A stretch of DNA of 64,000 nt from positions 1,523,449-1,587,448 of the forward strand of contig NW_008705563.1 in assembly GCF_000186865.1 (NCBI RefSeq), given 5' to 3'. This DNA is from Aureococcus anophagefferens. Lineage: Eukaryota > Sar > Pelagophyceae > Pelagomonadales > Pelagomonadaceae. Each line of letters starts with the position of its first letter. Position 1 is the stretch's first letter. Below, piece after piece: positions 1-8,493 of this stretch. Both the position numbers and the translations under genes were made by a program. The notes beneath the pieces were generated by a model. The model searched no databases and had not been told where the DNA came from. It worked only from the letters and a program-made list of their open reading frames with translations.

Positions 1-516
1 GTGGCCTACTACTACGCGGGCGGCACGAACTACGAGAACGAGCGCGTGCTCTACGCGTCCCTCGACGACCCGCCGACGATTTTGGCCGCAGGCGCGCTCT
101 GGGTGCTGTCCGTGCCGTTCTGCGTCGCGATCCATCGCGGCTACATGGAGCTCGTCGTCAAGGGCAAGCAGCGGTCCGTCTTCGCGCTGTCGCGGGCCCA
201 GATTGAGGACATCGAGGGCGACATCCTCGACGGCTTCCGCTCGACGCCCAAGGACGACATCCTCAACGGCTGGGACGCGACGTCTCCGCAGCCCGCGGAG
301 GAGGCCAAGGCCGCGGACGACGCCGGCGGCGCGGCGGCCGGCGCCGCCGCCGCGGACGACGCCGAGGCACCGGCCGACGACGCCGAGGCACGGGCCGACG
401 ACGCGGCGGCGGGCGACGCGGACGCGCCGGCCGCCGCGACGCCGACGGCCGCGGCGCCGCCGACCTTCGGCGACGGCACGCCGCACGGCGCCCAGCTTCC
501 GCCGATCATTCGATGA
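1..516 (+). CDS. C-terminal part of an unknown, probably membrane-associated protein (5' truncated)
   Basis: The reading frame is open from the first base of the window, so the gene starts upstream; the GTG at base 1 is not evidence of a start. The 171 visible residues begin with a Tyr-rich stretch. A hydrophobic segment follows at about residues 27-45 (ILAAGALWVLSVPFCVAI) and could be the last membrane span. Next comes a charged region of about 50 residues, then a long Ala/Asp/Glu-rich tail with an imperfect repeat of the unit ADDAEA. I recognise no family. The tail is low-complexity and probably disordered. The stop is TGA at 514-516, and the next gene starts 141 bases downstream on the same strand. 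Confidence 0.6.
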   Translation: MAYYYAGGTNYENERVLYASLDDPPTILAAGALWVLSVPFCVAIHRGYMELVVKGKQRSVFALSRAQIEDIEGDILDGFRSTPKDDILNGWDATSPQPAEEAKAADDAGGAAAGAAAADDAEAPADDAEARADDAAAGDADAPAAATPTAAAPPTFGDGTPHGAQLPPIIR

Positions 517-657
517 TGGAGGTTTGGGTTGGCTTGGTTGTACATTCTCTTGTTTTTCAATTTACTTGCCTTCATGTTGAAGTCGTCCCATTTATGTTGC
601 AGCAGAGCATGATTGATGGGCGCCCCGCGCGCTAGACTATGATCTAGCGCCCGAAGC

Positions 658-2187
658 ATGGGTCGCTTGAGCTTCTTGCTTGCAAGCGTCGCGCTGTCCG
701 TGCCCGACAAGCCGCACATCGTCATCATGCTCGCGGACAATGTTGGGTGGGCGGTCGTGGAGTGGCATCGGCCGCCGGCGCTCCCGGCGCGCGAAATCAG
801 CACGCCCAAGCTCGACGCGCTGCGGGCGTCGGGCCTGGAGCTGGACCGGCACTACACCTACAAATTCTGCTCGCCGTCGCGCTCGGCGCTCATGAGCGGC
901 CGGCTGCCGGCGCACGTCAACGTCTACAACGACGACCCGGCGATGGCCGGCGCGGGCGCGCCGGCGCACATGCGGCTCATGCCCGCCATGTTGCGCGACG
1001 CCGGCTACCGGACCCACTTCGTCGGCAAGTGGCACCTGGGCATGGCGTCGAGGTCGCTGCAGACGCCCGCCGCGCGCGGCTTCGACACGTCGCTCGGGTA
1101 TTTCCACAGCACCAACAACTACTACGACGGCACGCGCGCCGAGGGCTGCGGCGACGCGGCGCACGCGGACCTCTGGGACGGCGACGGGCCCTCCCACCTG
1201 AACGGGACGGCCTACGAGGAGCTCGTCTTCCGGGACCGCGTCGTCGACGTCGTCGAGGCGCACGACGCGGCGCGGCCCCTGTTCATTTACTACGCCCTTC
1301 ACACCTCCTGCGTGGGCTACGACCCGGACGGCACGGCGGGCGGCGAGCGCGACTCGCTCCAGCCCGACCGGGCGTACTACGACAAATTTTCGTTCATCGA
1401 CGACGACGACCGGAGGGCGAACGTGGCGATGGTGGCGCTGATGGACGACGTCGCGGGCGACGTCGTCGGCGCTCTGCGGACCGCGGGGTTGTGGGCCAAG
1501 ACGTTGCTTTTATGGTCGTCGGACAACGGCGGCGCGGTGCACCTCGGCGGCGGCTCGAATACGTGGCCGCTCCGCGGCGGCTACTACAACAACTTCGAGG
1601 GCGGCGTCCGCGCGCCGGCCTTCCTCGCCGGCGGCGCGCTCCCGGAGGTGGCGCGGGGGAAGCTCCTCACGGAGTGGATCTACATCGCGGACTGGTACGC
1701 GACGTTCGCCCGCTTGGCCGGCGCGTCGCCCGACGACGGCGCGGTCCCGGCCGTCGACTCGCTCGACGTCTGGGACGCCATCGCGGGCGACGGCGCGTCG
1801 CCGCGCGTCGAGTGGGTCCAGACGCCGCTGGGGGAGAACGCGACGCGCGCGACGCACGGCGGCGACGCGTGCTATTTTTCCAAGCCCTACAAGCTCCTCG
1901 TGGGCTCCGTGCGCCAGAACGGCTGGCCGGGGCAGGTCCATCCGAACGTGTCCGTCGCCTGGGACTCCTTCGCGGACGTCCTCGACTGCGCCGCGGGCTG
2001 CCTCTTCGACATCGTCGCCGACCCGGAGGAGCGGCGCGACCTCGCAGCCGCGATGCCGGACACGGTCGCGGAGCTTCGGGCCAAGCTCGAGCGCGCGGCC
2101 TTCTACGACCCGGACCGCGGCGACCCGGACCCGCGCGCGTGCGCCGTCGCCGCGGCGACGGGCTACTGGGGGCCGTTCTTGCCCTAA
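658..2187 (+). CDS. Arylsulfatase (type I, formylglycine-dependent), secretory pathway
   Basis: A 509-residue arylsulfatase B/I/J-like enzyme that would hydrolyse sulfate esters, probably of sulfated polysaccharides. The sulfatase signature CSPSR is at residues 71-75; Cys71 is the residue converted to formylglycine in this family. VGKWHLG and the C-terminal metal-site motif SSDNGG are present. The first metal-binding motif reads LADNVGW where LADDxGW is usual, so one Asp ligand is Asn. The N-terminus (MGRLSFLLASVALSV) looks like a short signal peptide, which supports the ATG at 658. The length is normal for the family and there is no intron. The substrate cannot be told from sequence. Confidence 0.93.
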   Translation: MGRLSFLLASVALSVPDKPHIVIMLADNVGWAVVEWHRPPALPAREISTPKLDALRASGLELDRHYTYKFCSPSRSALMSGRLPAHVNVYNDDPAMAGAGAPAHMRLMPAMLRDAGYRTHFVGKWHLGMASRSLQTPAARGFDTSLGYFHSTNNYYDGTRAEGCGDAAHADLWDGDGPSHLNGTAYEELVFRDRVVDVVEAHDAARPLFIYYALHTSCVGYDPDGTAGGERDSLQPDRAYYDKFSFIDDDDRRANVAMVALMDDVAGDVVGALRTAGLWAKTLLLWSSDNGGAVHLGGGSNTWPLRGGYYNNFEGGVRAPAFLAGGALPEVARGKLLTEWIYIADWYATFARLAGASPDDGAVPAVDSLDVWDAIAGDGASPRVEWVQTPLGENATRATHGGDACYFSKPYKLLVGSVRQNGWPGQVHPNVSVAWDSFADVLDCAAGCLFDIVADPEERRDLAAAMPDTVAELRAKLERAAFYDPDRGDPDPRACAVAAATGYWGPFLP

Positions 2188-2293
2188 CATGCCCTCGCGC
2201 CGCGGACCTTATAAACTTCACCTTGAGTTCATGCTGACCCATTGGCGATCCGCCAGAGGATAGGCCGGCCTCCGACGCCAGCCGCGCGTACAA

Positions 2294-2770
2294 ATGGCCG
2301 AGCTCGACAACAAGAAGAAGCGCAAGCGCGGCGACGCGGACGTCGCGCTGCAAAAGCTCGAGGAGACCGAGGAGGTCTCCGCCGAGGCCGCGCAGGCGGC
2401 CAAGGAGAAGGCGGAGGCCGCGGCGCAGGAGGCCAAGGACCGCAAGCGCGTGCAGGCGCTCGAGTACCTGCAGACCTGGGAGAACCGCGCGACGCTGCCG
2501 TGGCGCTTCAACAAGAAGCTGCAGCAGTGGTGGGTCGACCACTGGGGCTCGACGGCGCTCGTGTCCAAGGGCGAGTTCGCGCGGTTTCTCGACTACGCGG
2601 CGACGATCGCCGGCGCCGTGCGCGGCCGCCTCGCGGACGACGCGGCGGCGGCGGCGGCCGTCGAGGCCGTCGAGGACACGGCGGACCCCGCCGTGCGGGC
2701 CGTGCAGAAGAAGCGCATCCGCGCGAAGAAGCTCGCGAAGGTCCTCGAGGCCGCCGCGCCGAGTCGATGA
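2294..2770 (+). CDS. WKF-domain protein (C7orf50-like), probably nucleolar
   Basis: A small basic protein of 158 residues. Residues 1-50 are a Lys/Glu/Ala-rich, coiled-coil-like segment starting with a KKKRKR nuclear-type basic patch. Residues of about 55-85 carry the WKF signature: ALEYLQTWE, then PWRFNKKLQQWWVDHW. The C-terminal half is helical and ends in a basic RAVQKKRIRAKKL stretch. The family is conserved in eukaryotes and associated with the nucleolus and ribosome assembly, but its biochemical role is poorly known. The start is the first ATG after the sulfatase stop, 106 bases downstream. No intron is evident. Confidence 0.75.
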   Translation: MAELDNKKKRKRGDADVALQKLEETEEVSAEAAQAAKEKAEAAAQEAKDRKRVQALEYLQTWENRATLPWRFNKKLQQWWVDHWGSTALVSKGEFARFLDYAATIAGAVRGRLADDAAAAAAVEAVEDTADPAVRAVQKKRIRAKKLAKVLEAAAPSR

Positions 2771-3091
2771 CGACGCGCGCCCGCGGCGTCCGATGCGCGC
2801 GGAGACCGCTCGAGTGATGCCCGCTCATGACAGAGCCATTCAGAATCGCTAACGGCATCGCGCGCCCGTGGTAACAGCGGGCCGCGAGATGGCCGAACTT
2901 CCTGAAACTTGACGAGAGAACCCGCCGCGTCGCCGGCTCCGAGCGGCGTTTTTGGCGGCCAATGACCTTCTTCCCGCGCAGGCGCCGCGCACGCTAGGTA
3001 GCTGGCGTCTTCTAAACCGCCGTCCGTTTCGTTGTGAGCCGATGTGGTCGTTGAAGCGGTTGTTGAAGGGCAACAAAAAGCGCGCGTGACG
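2771..3091. promoter_or_regulatory. Intergenic spacer upstream of the AFG1 gene
   Basis: A 321-base spacer with no supported gene. It presumably holds the 3' end of the WKF gene and the promoter of the AFG1-like gene. Two TTGAAG hexamers (3051-3056 and 3063-3068) lie just upstream of the AFG1 ATG; the same hexamer recurs in other promoter spacers here. I see no TATA box, RNA gene or repeat. Confidence 0.4.
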
Positions 3092-4375
3092 ATGCTTGTC
3101 GTCGCGCGGCGCCTCGCGCCGCAGCGCTTCGCTCCGGCCGCGCCAGCACTGCGGCGCGCATCGTTGCTGCCGAGCGCGCACTACCTCGCCCTCGTCGCCG
3201 ACGGCAAGATCACGCGCGACGAGCACCAGCTGACGGCGCTGGCGGCCCTCGACCGCGTCTACGCGGCCGTCGAGGGCTACGCGCCGCCGGCGCCGGCGCC
3301 GGCGCAGCCGTCCGGCGGCCTCGGCGGCGCCTTGGGCGCCTTCGCGCGGCACGTGGGCCTCGCGGACGCGCCCGCGGCGAAAGAGGCGCGCGGCTACGAC
3401 TCCAAAGCCCCGCGCGGCGCGTACGTCCACGGCGGCGTCGGCGCGGGCAAGACCTTCACCATGGACATGTTCTTCGACCTCGCGCCCACGGCCTCGAAGC
3501 AGCGCGTCCACTTCCACGCCTTCATGCTCAGCGTGCACCGGAGGCTCCACGACCTGCGGGGCGACGATCGGATCAAACTCGTCGCGGCGGACGTGCTCCG
3601 CGAGGGCGCGCTCGTCTGCTTCGACGAGTTCCAGGTCACGGACATCGCCGACGCGCTGATCATGAAGGCGCTCTTCGAGCATCTGTTCGAGGGCGGCGCC
3701 GTCGTCGTCGCGACGAGCAACCGGCGGCCGCGCGACCTCTACGCGAACGGCATCCAGCGCCAGCTCTTCCTGCCCTTCATCCCGCTGCTCGAGGCGCGCT
3801 GCGAGGTCGTGAGCGTCGAGGATTCCGTGACGGACTACCGGCTCTGCATCGGCGCCGACGGGTCCGCGGGCGTCTATTTCCTGGAGGGCGACGCGGACGG
3901 GTTTTTGGACGCGCGGCGGAGGCTCACGAAGGAGGCGGACGACGCGGTCGCCGCGATTTTAAAGACGGAGACGGGCCGCGAGGTGCGCGTGCCCCGGGCC
4001 TTGGTGCAATCGCGCGCGTGCTGCTACCACTTCGACGAGCTCTGCCGCGCGAACGTCGGCGCCGCGGACTATCTGGCCATCGCGCGGGCCTTCGACGTCG
4101 TCTTCCTGGACGGCGTGCCCCTGATGACGACGGGCACGCTCGACGTCGCGCGGCGCTTCATCACCCTCGTCGACGCGCTCTACGAGCACGGCGTCAAGAT
4201 CGTCGTCCGCGGCGCCGCGCCGCCGACGGGCCTCTTCGTCGGCGACAAGGGCGCGCGCGACGAGGCCTTCGCGTTCGACCGGACGGCGTCGCGCCTGATC
4301 GAGATGGGCTCCCTCGCCTACCTCACGAAGCAGCCGACGCGCGCGCCCGAGCCGCTCGTCGTGGCGAAGGACTAA
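3092..4375 (+). CDS. AFG1: AFG1/LACE1-type mitochondrial AAA-like ATPase
   Basis: A 427-residue P-loop ATPase of the AFG1 (eukaryote)/ZapE (bacteria) family, implicated in mitochondrial protein quality control. Walker A is GGVGAGKT (about residues 114-121). Walker B is LVCFDEF (about 172-178), followed by QVTDIADA. The sensor-like VVATSN and the family-specific RPRDLYANGIQRQLFLPFI follow in the right order. The first in-frame ATG is at 3092 and gives an Arg/Ala-rich N-terminus (MLVVARRLAPQRFAPAAPALRR) that looks like a mitochondrial presequence. The frame stays open upstream to 3044 but only with a GTG. It is intronless. Its stop lies in a short tandem duplication shared with the convergent gene. 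Confidence 0.93.
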   Translation: MLVVARRLAPQRFAPAAPALRRASLLPSAHYLALVADGKITRDEHQLTALAALDRVYAAVEGYAPPAPAPAQPSGGLGGALGAFARHVGLADAPAAKEARGYDSKAPRGAYVHGGVGAGKTFTMDMFFDLAPTASKQRVHFHAFMLSVHRRLHDLRGDDRIKLVAADVLREGALVCFDEFQVTDIADALIMKALFEHLFEGGAVVVATSNRRPRDLYANGIQRQLFLPFIPLLEARCEVVSVEDSVTDYRLCIGADGSAGVYFLEGDADGFLDARRRLTKEADDAVAAILKTETGREVRVPRALVQSRACCYHFDELCRANVGAADYLAIARAFDVVFLDGVPLMTTGTLDVARRFITLVDALYEHGVKIVVRGAAPPTGLFVGDKGARDEAFAFDRTASRLIEMGSLAYLTKQPTRAPEPLVVAKD

Positions 4376-4416
4376 TTTTTACCGTCGTGGCGAACTTGAA
4401 GGACTAATTTTTACCG
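4358..4416. repeat. Tandem duplication spanning two convergent stop codons
   Basis: A unit beginning GTCGTGGCGAA and ending GGACTAATTTTTACCG occurs twice: 4358-4384, and 4384-4416 with a 6-base CTTGAA insertion. The first copy holds the AFG1 stop. The second repeats that end and runs into the stop of the convergent gene, leaving under 40 bases between the two stop codons. Confidence 0.85.
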
Positions 4417-4950
4417 CGGCGTGAAGAGCCGGCGCGCGAAGTCGGCCGCGGGCATACAGGGCTCGCCGCGCGAGTCGAGGCCCTCCTTGCCCGCGCGGAC
4501 GGCGTCGTAGGACAGCGGCGTGCAGAGGCCGAGCGGGTCCTGGGCGATTCGCTTCGTCTCCGCGTCGGCCGTCGCGAGCGCGACGTTGAGCACGGCGAGG
4601 CCCGCGACGACGGCGATGCCCGCGTTGCGCGGGCCCGCGCGGCCTTCGGCGTACGCGACGGCTCGCGGCGGCGGCGTCGCTCGTTGCCGGACGAAAGCGG
4701 ACGCGGACGCGAGCAGCGAAAGCAGCGAGAGCAGCGCGGCCGCCCATCCGCGGCGGCCCATGCTCGTCGACGGCACCCAGGCTGCGAGCGCGATCGCGAT
4801 GCAGACGAAGATCTGCGGGAAGCGGTAGATGCGAGCTCCTTGCACGAACTATATGTTCCGGCCCCGTGCACGCAGCCAGAGGGTGGCCATGAAGCAGACG
4901 AGCAGGAAGAAGACGCAGATGACGATGAGGATGGTGAAGGACTCCGCCAT
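4411..4950 (-). CDS. Small unknown membrane protein; probable 51-base intron with in-frame stop
   Basis: An ATG in a good context (ACCATGG) at 4950 opens MAESFTILIVICVFFLL, a clear hydrophobic segment. The frame meets a TAG at about 4849. The same frame then continues without interruption to 4411 as RIYRFPQIFVCIAIALAAW and on to LFTPR, with two more hydrophobic segments. A 51-base GT...AG intron (starting GTCTGCTTCATGG and ending CATATAG) would remove the stop and keep the frame. Otherwise there are two genes: a 33-residue membrane peptide, and a downstream frame whose only start is a GTG. No family is recognised. The protein would have about three membrane spans and a soluble C-terminus with DPLGLCTPLSYDAVRAG. 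It is convergent with AFG1. Confidence 0.45.
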
Positions 4951-5213
4951 GGTTAGGCAGCGGCGGTGATGGGTAAGAGGGCGCGGCGGATGATGCCAAG
5001 CACGGCTGCGCCGGCGGTCAAGGTGCGGAGCAGGTGCCCAGCGGGGGCTGCCAGTTGCAAGCGTGCGGCGCGGATGGGCCAAATAATCCTTTGACTGCAA
5101 CATCATCAACATGCCGCAGCCACAAGCGATGGCCCGCCCCTACATCAGCTTGCAGCGGCCCTAAACGACTTCAAAACGCGTCACAGAGCCGCTGAAACAC
5201 GCCTTTAAAAACC

Positions 5214-6790
5214 ATGGGCGGCAAGTCGCGCGAGAGCGCGAGACAAGAGCGCCGCCGCAAGGCCTGGTGGGAGGTGCAGACGCGCACGACGCCCGTCGCG
5301 CCGCTCGACGAGGCGACGGCGCGCGAGCTCGTCGCGGCCATCGACAAGAATCGCTCGTCGTCCTTCGGCATCGAGAAGCTCTGCCGGTTCGACCTCGACG
5401 CGCCCGTGGGCCCCGTCGCGCCGTGGGTGAAGCGGTGCGCGACGGCGGGCGGCTCTCGCTCGTGCGCTACGCGGCGCTCCGCGGCCGGCTCCAGATCGTC
5501 GCCATGCTCCTGCGCGGCGGCGCGTCCGCGGCGTCCTTCGCCGCGGGGCTCGGCGGCGGCGAGGCCGGCGCCGTCGCCGCGGCGCGCGACCCGCTCGCCG
5601 CGCTCGCCGGCCGCGAGACCGCGGCGGTCTTCGTCGCCGCGGCGCGCATGGCCGAGGGCGCGAGGGCGCGCGGCGTCGCGGCCGACTTCGCCTGGCTCTG
5701 GGTCGTCGAGACGCGCATCCAGCCGGGGAACCACCGCCGCGTCGACTGGGCCGGCTGCGGCTGCGCCGTCGCGGACCCGCTGCTCGCGCTCTGCGCGCGG
5801 CGCCGCGAGGGCGAGTGCCTGCGCTGCCCGGCCTGCGGCGCGCTCGGCGGCCTCGCCGCGCCCGTCTTCGACGCGGCGCCCGAGGTCTTCGACGTCGCCG
5901 GCGCCGCGGCAGCGTCGCGGGCCCGCTGGCTCGCGCTCGACGACAAGCGGCGGAAGAAGCGGTCGGACACGCTCCACGGCGCCTGCAGGCGCGGCGACGC
6001 GCTCAAGGTCCGGCGCCTCGTCGTCGAGGGCTGCGACGTCGACGCGCCGGACGACTGCGGCCTGACGCCGGCGCTCGTCGCGGCGCTGCGCCGCGACGCG
6101 GCGACGGTCGCCGCGCTCCGCGAAGCCGGCGCGGACGTCGACGGCGCGGCGGCCGTGTCGACGCCCGACGGCCGCCGCGTGCGCCCGGGCGAGCTCCTCG
6201 CCGCCGGGGCCGACGACGCCGTCGGCCCGGCGCCGCCGGGCCTCGAGGTCGTCGCGCTCGCGGCCGCGGACGCGTACGTCGTCCGGCGCTGCGTCTCCGG
6301 CGCCGAGGTCGCGGCGCTGCGCGCGCTCTTCGCCGCGGCGCCCCCCGCGTCCGGCGGCGGCCGCCAGTGCGGCCTCGAGCGGCGCCACTTCGTCGACGCG
6401 CGCGGCTGGCTCCGGCAGCTCGTCCGCCGCGCGCTGCCCGCCGCGCTCGTCGCGCCGCGGTGCAAGTTCGTGCGCTACGTCGACGGCGGCGCCGAGATGG
6501 CGCCCCACGTGGACCTGTCGAAGCCGACCTGCGACATTCTCGACGCGCCGCCGGGGTCCTCGACCTCGACGACGCACACCTGGGTCCTCTACCTCGAGGA
6601 CTGCCCCAACGGCGGCGCGACGGCGACCCTCGCCGACGTCCGCGACCGGCTCTCGACGCTCGACGTCGTCTTCCCGGAGGTCGGCAAGCTCCTCGTCTTC
6701 CCGCACCGCCAGCCCCACGCGGGCCGACCGACGTCGCCGGAGGACCCGCCGAAGCTCATCGCGCGCGGCGAGCTGCTGATGGTGTCGTAA
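5214..6790 (+). CDS. Ankyrin-repeat protein with C-terminal 2OG-Fe(II) dioxygenase domain (one frameshift)
   Basis: The N-terminus starts at 5214 (MGGKSRESARQERRRKAWW) and reads in one frame to about 5440 (GPVAPWVKRC). The protein then continues one frame over from about 5442 (DGGRLSLVRYAALRGRL) to the stop at 6788-6790. No intron fits in the few bases between, so this is a one-base indel, either real or an assembly error. The second part has ankyrin-like units (about 5445-5550 and 5965-6150) and a C-terminal 2OG oxygenase core. The iron ligands are HVD (in EMAPHVDLSKP) and a distal His (PHRQPHAGRP), with a basic residue downstream in PPKLIARGEL. Substrate unknown. Domain order ankyrin then oxygenase suggests a protein hydroxylase recruited through ankyrin contacts. 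Confidence 0.7.
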
Positions 6791-6875
6791 CAGGGTCGTA
6801 TTTTCCAAGAGGACGGCGTCGACGTCGCGATCCCCGGGGACGCCCTGCCAGTTCGCGAGCTCACGAGGAGTCCCA

Positions 6876-6943
6876 GGACGGGACGTCCTGCCGGTTCATG
6901 AACGAGCTCACGACTCGGAGGCCTCCCAGAAGTCCTCCGAGTC
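6876..6943. terminator. Two hairpins between convergent genes
   Basis: Between the stops at 6790 and 6977 there is a perfect 10-bp stem (GACTCGGAGG at 6912-6921, CCTCCGAGTC at 6934-6943) with a 12-base loop. A smaller CAGGAC/GTCCTG hairpin lies at about 6876-6892. GAGTCCCAGGACG is also present twice. They sit where both transcripts must end, so a 3'-end role is possible but not shown. Confidence 0.4.
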
Positions 6944-6976
6944 GGAGTCCCAGGACGAACCCTTATCCCGCGCCCT

Positions 6977-8398
6977 CTAGCCGACGTGCTCGAGGCGCTG
7001 CTGCTTGATGAAGTCCTCCCAGCTCCGCTCGGCGTCCTCGTCGGCGCGCTTCGCCGGCGCGGCGGGCGCGGCGGGCGCGGCGGCGGCCGTCGCCGCGCGC
7101 GGTCGCGGCGGCGCGGGCCTCGGCGGCGGCGGCTTCGCGCCCGGCGGCCGCCGCGCGAAGGACAGGTGCAGGGGCCGCGCGGCGGCCTTGATGATCTTCA
7201 GCAGCGAGTCGAAGTCGCTGTTGCGCAGGGGCGAGGGCACCGTCGCGCCGTTGACCGTCGCGAGCTCGTCGCCCTGGCGGAGCGTCGCGAGGTGCTCGCA
7301 CGTCTCCCGGACCTTGGACACGATGGCGCGGCCGTGGGCCGGATCGTTGCTGAGCACGAATCCCAACCGGTCGCTCTCGAAGGTCAGGGCCAGGGGCGTC
7401 GGCGCCGCGGGCGGCGCCGGCTTCGGCGGCGCCGGCGCCGGCGCCGGGGGCGCCGCGGCCGGGGCCCGCGCGGGGGGCGGCGGCGCGCCGCCGCCGTTCT
7501 TCGCCGGGAGGGACCGCGCGAGCGCATCCATCTGGCGCTTGTTCGGCGGCGGCGGGTCCGGCCGCCGCGAGAAGCCGAGGCGGATGGGCCGCGGCGCCGC
7601 GGCGAGCCGCTGGAGCATGGGCTGGAAGGCCCGGTCGCTGAGCTTCGCGGGGACGGCGGCGCCGTTGACGCTCACGAGCTCGAAGCCCGTCGTCAGGGCG
7701 AAGGCGTGCTCGCAGGAGTCGCGCACCGCCGTGACGACGAGGCGCGCGTCGTCGCGAGCGTCGCGGCGGAGCTCCAAGCTGAAGCCGAGCTTCGGCGTCG
7801 AGAACTTGAGCTCGACGGGCTTCTCCGGCGCGTCCTTGTCGTCCGATGCGATGCTCACGGAGTTGGCGCGCCGCGGGGGCTCGCGGCGGGCGCCGCTCGC
7901 CGTCGACGACGGGCTGCGCGCGGCCGACGACGACGCGACGCTGAGCGACGAGCTCTCGAGCGACGGGCTCTCGAGCGAGAACCGGCCGCTCCCCGCGTCG
8001 TCGGCGCGCGGCGAGAGCGCCTGGGCCAGCCGCATCTGGCGCCGCGCGCTCTGGGCGCGCAGGAGCATGGAGTCGTCCGCGGCGCCGCCGGGCCCGCCGC
8101 CGCGGCGCGACGCCGCCGTCTCGCGCGAGCTCTGGGAGCTCGCGTCGTCGTCGCCCTCGTCGCGCCGCGGCGGCACGGAGTTGGACCGCCGCGGCGTCGT
8201 CCGCCGCCGCGCGAACTCGCGCCCGCCCCGCGGCGTCCCGACGTCGAGGTGCGTGCTCGACAGCACCGGGGCGGCGGCGGCGGCCCGCGGCGACGGGGCC
8301 TCGAACTTGGACCGCACGAGGTCCGCCGCGGCGCCGTGGCCGCTGACGCGCAGGAAGCTCACGACGGCGTCGAGCTCCACGAGGGACGACGCGCCCAT
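6977..8398 (-). CDS. Two-PDZ-domain scaffold protein with LisH-like N-terminus
   Basis: A 473-residue protein starting at the ATG at 8398. Residues 5-33 (SLVELDAVVSFLRVSG, then AAADLVRSKFE) resemble a LisH dimerisation helix pair. Residues of about 35-190 are Ser/Arg-rich and low-complexity. PDZ-like domain 1 is at about 193-278, with carboxylate loop KLGFSLEL and FELVSVNGAAV. PDZ-like domain 2 is at about 333-415, with RLGFVLS and GDELATVNGATV. A Pro/Ala-rich linker separates them. The C-terminus is WEDFIKQQRLEHVG. PDZ domains bind C-terminal peptides, so a cytoplasmic scaffold is likely; the partner is unknown. It is intronless and convergent with the ankyrin/oxygenase gene. Confidence 0.75.
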   Translation of the reverse strand: MGASSLVELDAVVSFLRVSGHGAAADLVRSKFEAPSPRAAAAAPVLSSTHLDVGTPRGGREFARRRTTPRRSNSVPPRRDEGDDDASSQSSRETAASRRGGGPGGAADDSMLLRAQSARRQMRLAQALSPRADDAGSGRFSLESPSLESSSLSVASSSAARSPSSTASGARREPPRRANSVSIASDDKDAPEKPVELKFSTPKLGFSLELRRDARDDARLVVTAVRDSCEHAFALTTGFELVSVNGAAVPAKLSDRAFQPMLQRLAAAPRPIRLGFSRRPDPPPPNKRQMDALARSLPAKNGGGAPPPPARAPAAAPPAPAPAPPKPAPPAAPTPLALTFESDRLGFVLSNDPAHGRAIVSKVRETCEHLATLRQGDELATVNGATVPSPLRNSDFDSLLKIIKAAARPLHLSFARRPPGAKPPPPRPAPPRPRAATAAAAPAAPAAPAKRADEDAERSWEDFIKQQRLEHVG

Positions 8399-8493
8399 GG
8401 GACGGAGGCTTACAGAAGCTTTCTCCTCATCGTCTGCTGTTTTGCGCGTGAAAAAATGGGCTGCGTTGGTTGAAGTCCTCAAGAATCCATTTT

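Noticed and set aside
3044..3091. Upstream start for AFG1 at 3044
   Set aside because: That codon is GTG. The first ATG at 3092 gives a mitochondrial-type N-terminus.
5430..5460. A tiny intron explaining the ankyrin/oxygenase frame change
   Set aside because: The two frames abut within about 10 bases, with no GT/GC...AG pair of plausible length.
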